Assembly (NCBI RefSeq): GCF_014805625.2
Contig: NW_023998455.1
Span: 7,392,564 to 7,456,563 of the forward strand
Source of the DNA: Glossina fuscipes
Taxonomy: Eukaryota > Arthropoda > Insecta > Diptera > Glossinidae
Length of the DNA stretch: 64,000 nucleotides
Direction of reading: 5' to 3'
This document shows positions 61,401 to 64,000 of this stretch, piece by piece (the first letter of the stretch is position 1; the number at the start of each line of letters is the position of its first letter). The position numbers were made by a program, and so were the translations under genes. The notes under the pieces are model-generated. The model had not been told where the DNA came from. It did no database searches and worked only from the letters and a program-made list of their open reading frames with translations.

Positions 61401-62519
61401 TAAGCTACTGTTTTTGACCAAAACATTTCAGCTTCTTGTTAACAAGTCAGTTTACATGTAGGCATGAGTATAGATGTGTGCGTTTTATGCTTCGGTTTTT
61501 TTCTTCTTTTTCTTCTTTTCCTTTTTGTTGTGCGAGTCTTGTTTGAATTTTTGCATTCGTAAATAGATTTATGTAAAGGGCTTCAGTTGGATTTTTTTTT
61601 TTTCTTTTTTTTTGTTTTATAAAATATAAAAGAAAAGAGCGAAACAAAAAAATGAATTCAGTAAAAAAAAATTTCCATAATTTATGTTAAATAAGGCTGT
61701 AAATTTGACAGTTATTGTTACATTTTATTATTGTTTTTGTTGATGCTTCAACTACTACAAAAAAAAAAAAAAAAAAAAAAAAATTTTTTATAATTTTAAT
61801 GAGAGAGGTTTTTTGTGAAGAACAATTTTTCTGTTGCCATGCTATGGTAGTCGCGAACAGGTTCAATTTGAAGTTGAGAAAAATGAAAAACATCGTAAAT
61901 AAAATTTCGAGAAAAAGAGATGAAAAAGAAAAACTCGGTCACGCGCGTTGTATGATGTTTAACTTTGCGAACTTAAATCATCGGTGGGTACACCGGTACG
62001 TTGACGTAGCTCTAGGACATAATAATTTATCATAAAACAATTTTCTTAGAAGGCCTTCATTAACTTGGAAATGACATCATTCTTTTTGCTTGACATCTAC
62101 CAAACGACTCTGTGAGTTTTGTACTTCATCGGACGCGTATTGCTGCCTGCAAAGACATTAGAAAACATACTTAAGTGCATGTTTATCCACAATTAATACG
62201 ACCTTTATTTATCATACTTGTGGCGTAATGGTATTGTTGCTGTCATTTCAAATGTCGAGATCAATTGCGCACTAAAATAGTATTTAAACTGAATGCAAAA
62301 GACATAAAATAGACTTTTTCGCTTAAGGTCTTTCTTGCATACCAATGCTTATGTAAATTGTTTTTTTGCTAAACTGAAGCTACTGCAGGTCTCTTTCGCA
62401 GCTTATAATGTTGGTACGAGACACGAGTCCATACTATCAGAAAGACGGACGAAAACGGGGTTTTAAGTTAATTTGTAAGATGCGTAACTTTTTGATGCCC
62501 TCTGCCGTTTAAAGGTTTC
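58421..62519. other. Non-coding, with (AAAAG)n and GTT/ATT tracts
   Basis: (AAAAG)n begins near 58421. GTT-, AAC- and AAT-rich tracts at 58885-58915 and 59312-59355 generate a long hydrophobic minus-strand frame that is not a gene. A poly-A run of 25 lies at 61759-61783. No gene is supported. Confidence 0.55.
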
Positions 62520-62690
62520 AATAGCGGTGCGGCACAGCCGAGTCGCGTTTATCAAATAGGTATTCGCAGGCTCGAATCTTAGTGCGATTTGGATACCTAT
62601 GGCGAGTGGTTTAATCGGTAAAGGGATAACAATTACTGCTTGAAGACGAGTCCACGAGTCTCACGAAAATTCTCATAATGCTTTAAGTTA
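62520..62690 (+). mobile_element. SINE family A, head and central part
   Basis: GCACAGCCGAGT, then GGCTCGAATCTTAGTGCGAT, then GAGTGGTTTAATCGGTAAAG align with the head, B box and body of the other copies. It lacks a clear 3' end. Confidence 0.65.
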
Positions 62691-64000
62691 ATGTTCACTG
62701 AAGCATGCTATCTATGATGATATTTATGTGGTCTATTCGTTTATTACGCTATAGGATGTGTATGTTTGACTGGAATTTTTAAACAGATCTTCCGTCCATA
62801 TCCTATTACCATTGCGACTTAATACTTATCCGCGGAAGAATTAAGAGAACGGCTTAAGCCATTCTCTGTAGTAAATCTGGAAAGAATTCGACCTTGTTAC
62901 TTAGAGAAGACGTTTCTTCTTACAACTGAAATGTTTCTCATCAATCTTACATACCATGTCTGCGCTTAAGAAGCATGCTTTAAATATCGGAAAGATTTCT
63001 ACTATAACTTTGTTGCTTTTAATTGCTCTTTGCACATAAACTATAAAATAAACTATAAAATGTTATGAGTGCGGTTTGAGGTCACATTAAATAAAACCGC
63101 GAAGTGTTGATCTAAAGTTTAATTCCCGCATCTAGAAGGCCTAACGCAAACAACAAATCGCAAATCTGTCTTTTAATCCTATTACACGTTATGGTATTGA
63201 AAAGCAATAAAACTTGTCGACTTTCATAAATCTAGCAAAGAGATATAATTCAATTTAGCAACCGGTCGATTGTCAAAATAAATTCTGATTATTGTTTTTA
63301 TCCGCAAATCACCTGCTGTTTTCAATTCACTCATTCATTAATTTTTCCCGTTTTGCAAAATAATTTAAAATTTAAAGAAAAAAAAAAATAAAATCTATTT
63401 TAAAAGGAAAACTTCCACGATTTCCTTACAATAGCAATACATCTTACAGAGAAGAAGACAGAAATTATTGGCAGTTCGGCTGTAAACGAATAGTAGACTG
63501 GCGCTTATCATTTGCACGAGTTAAAAGAGCGAATAGCCTTTCAGGTGACTGCGACTTCTGGGCTGTAAGGTCGTCTAAATTACAATTTGGATGCAGGCGC
63601 TGAGGTGCTAGCTTGAAACAGACACGCCTATAACAAAGTCGATGCAAAACCTTGATAACATATCTCTACGAATGCTTCATACCACATGACTGCATTAACA
63701 GACCTTTCGATGTCTTCACATGACGTATGTATAAATGAAGTAACAAAGCAACGCAACATTTGAAGCAAGCAGCTGTTTGATTATTTCTGTGTCAATGAAC
63801 ATCATGAGCAAGCATGAGCATCAAGCCATCAACCAGTCAGTCTCATCTTGACTAACTGAACATTGTGTAAATTTACACTAAAGAATGTTTGTTCGTTGTC
63901 TGTTTTAATAAAAAACAGTTTCGCCGTTGTTGTGTAGTCGTCGTTGAATGAAACTCATTAAATTTGAAATTTATACCGAAAACAGTCTACACATATACGC
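62691..64000. other. Non-coding right end of window
   Basis: AT-rich DNA. A weak tRNA-like B-box-type string near 63118-63132 is noted only as a possible decayed SINE head. No gene was seen. Confidence 0.5.

Overview
The window is nuclear DNA from an insect, most probably a higher fly (Diptera: Brachycera, perhaps a calyptrate such as a tsetse or muscoid). The reasons are the strongly AT-rich non-coding sequence, long A/T homopolymers and dinucleotide microsatellites, fly-type introns (GTAAGT/GTGAGT donors), and a transcription factor whose exons carry CAG/CAT/AAC low-complexity tracts as Drosophila regulators do. Degraded dispersed repeats with (CAGACGGA)-type cores and a GGGTATA-type end also recall Drosophila intergenic repeats (from memory, no search run). 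The species cannot be fixed from the sequence alone.

Only one protein-coding gene is well supported. It lies on the + strand, with coding exons at 39620-40123, 44560-45369, 46180-46326 and 46468-47796. Joined, these give 929 residues. All three introns are phase 0. The product has long His/Gln, Ser/Asn/Thr and Gly tracts, several short acidic-hydrophobic modules, five psi-K-x-E (SUMO-type) motifs, and one tandem pair of C2H2 zinc fingers at residues 783-831. It is almost certainly a sequence-specific nuclear regulator. I could not assign an orthologue name. A splice acceptor at 39526, a 93-nt 5' UTR segment and an in-frame stop directly before the ATG suggest that at least one non-coding first exon lies upstream, possibly far away. 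A five-codon upstream ORF in that UTR ends on the main start codon (ATGA overlap).

The rest of the window, about 39 kb upstream and 16 kb downstream, is non-coding as far as I can see. It contains three dispersed repeat families found by comparing the window with itself. (A) A tRNA-derived SINE of about 200 bp has RNA polymerase III A and B boxes and at least twelve decayed copies on both strands. (B) A repeat of about 350-600 bp has a conserved core, a GACGGACAGAC motif and a GGGTAT-type end. Its four copies are near 3300, 14040, 45455 and 48430, one of them inside intron 2. (C) A repeat of about 430-490 bp occurs at 1228-1650 and 50488-50975. Two SINEs lie head to head in intron 1. Between the repeats are microsatellite-rich blocks (CTG, CAT, GTT, CT, TA, GT, poly-T) that may include regulatory DNA of the gene, but no individual enhancer can be supported.

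The other open frames are short (at most 174 codons) and are mainly translations of homopolymers and microsatellites. I saw no credible tRNA or rRNA gene, no CRISPR array and no intact transposase.
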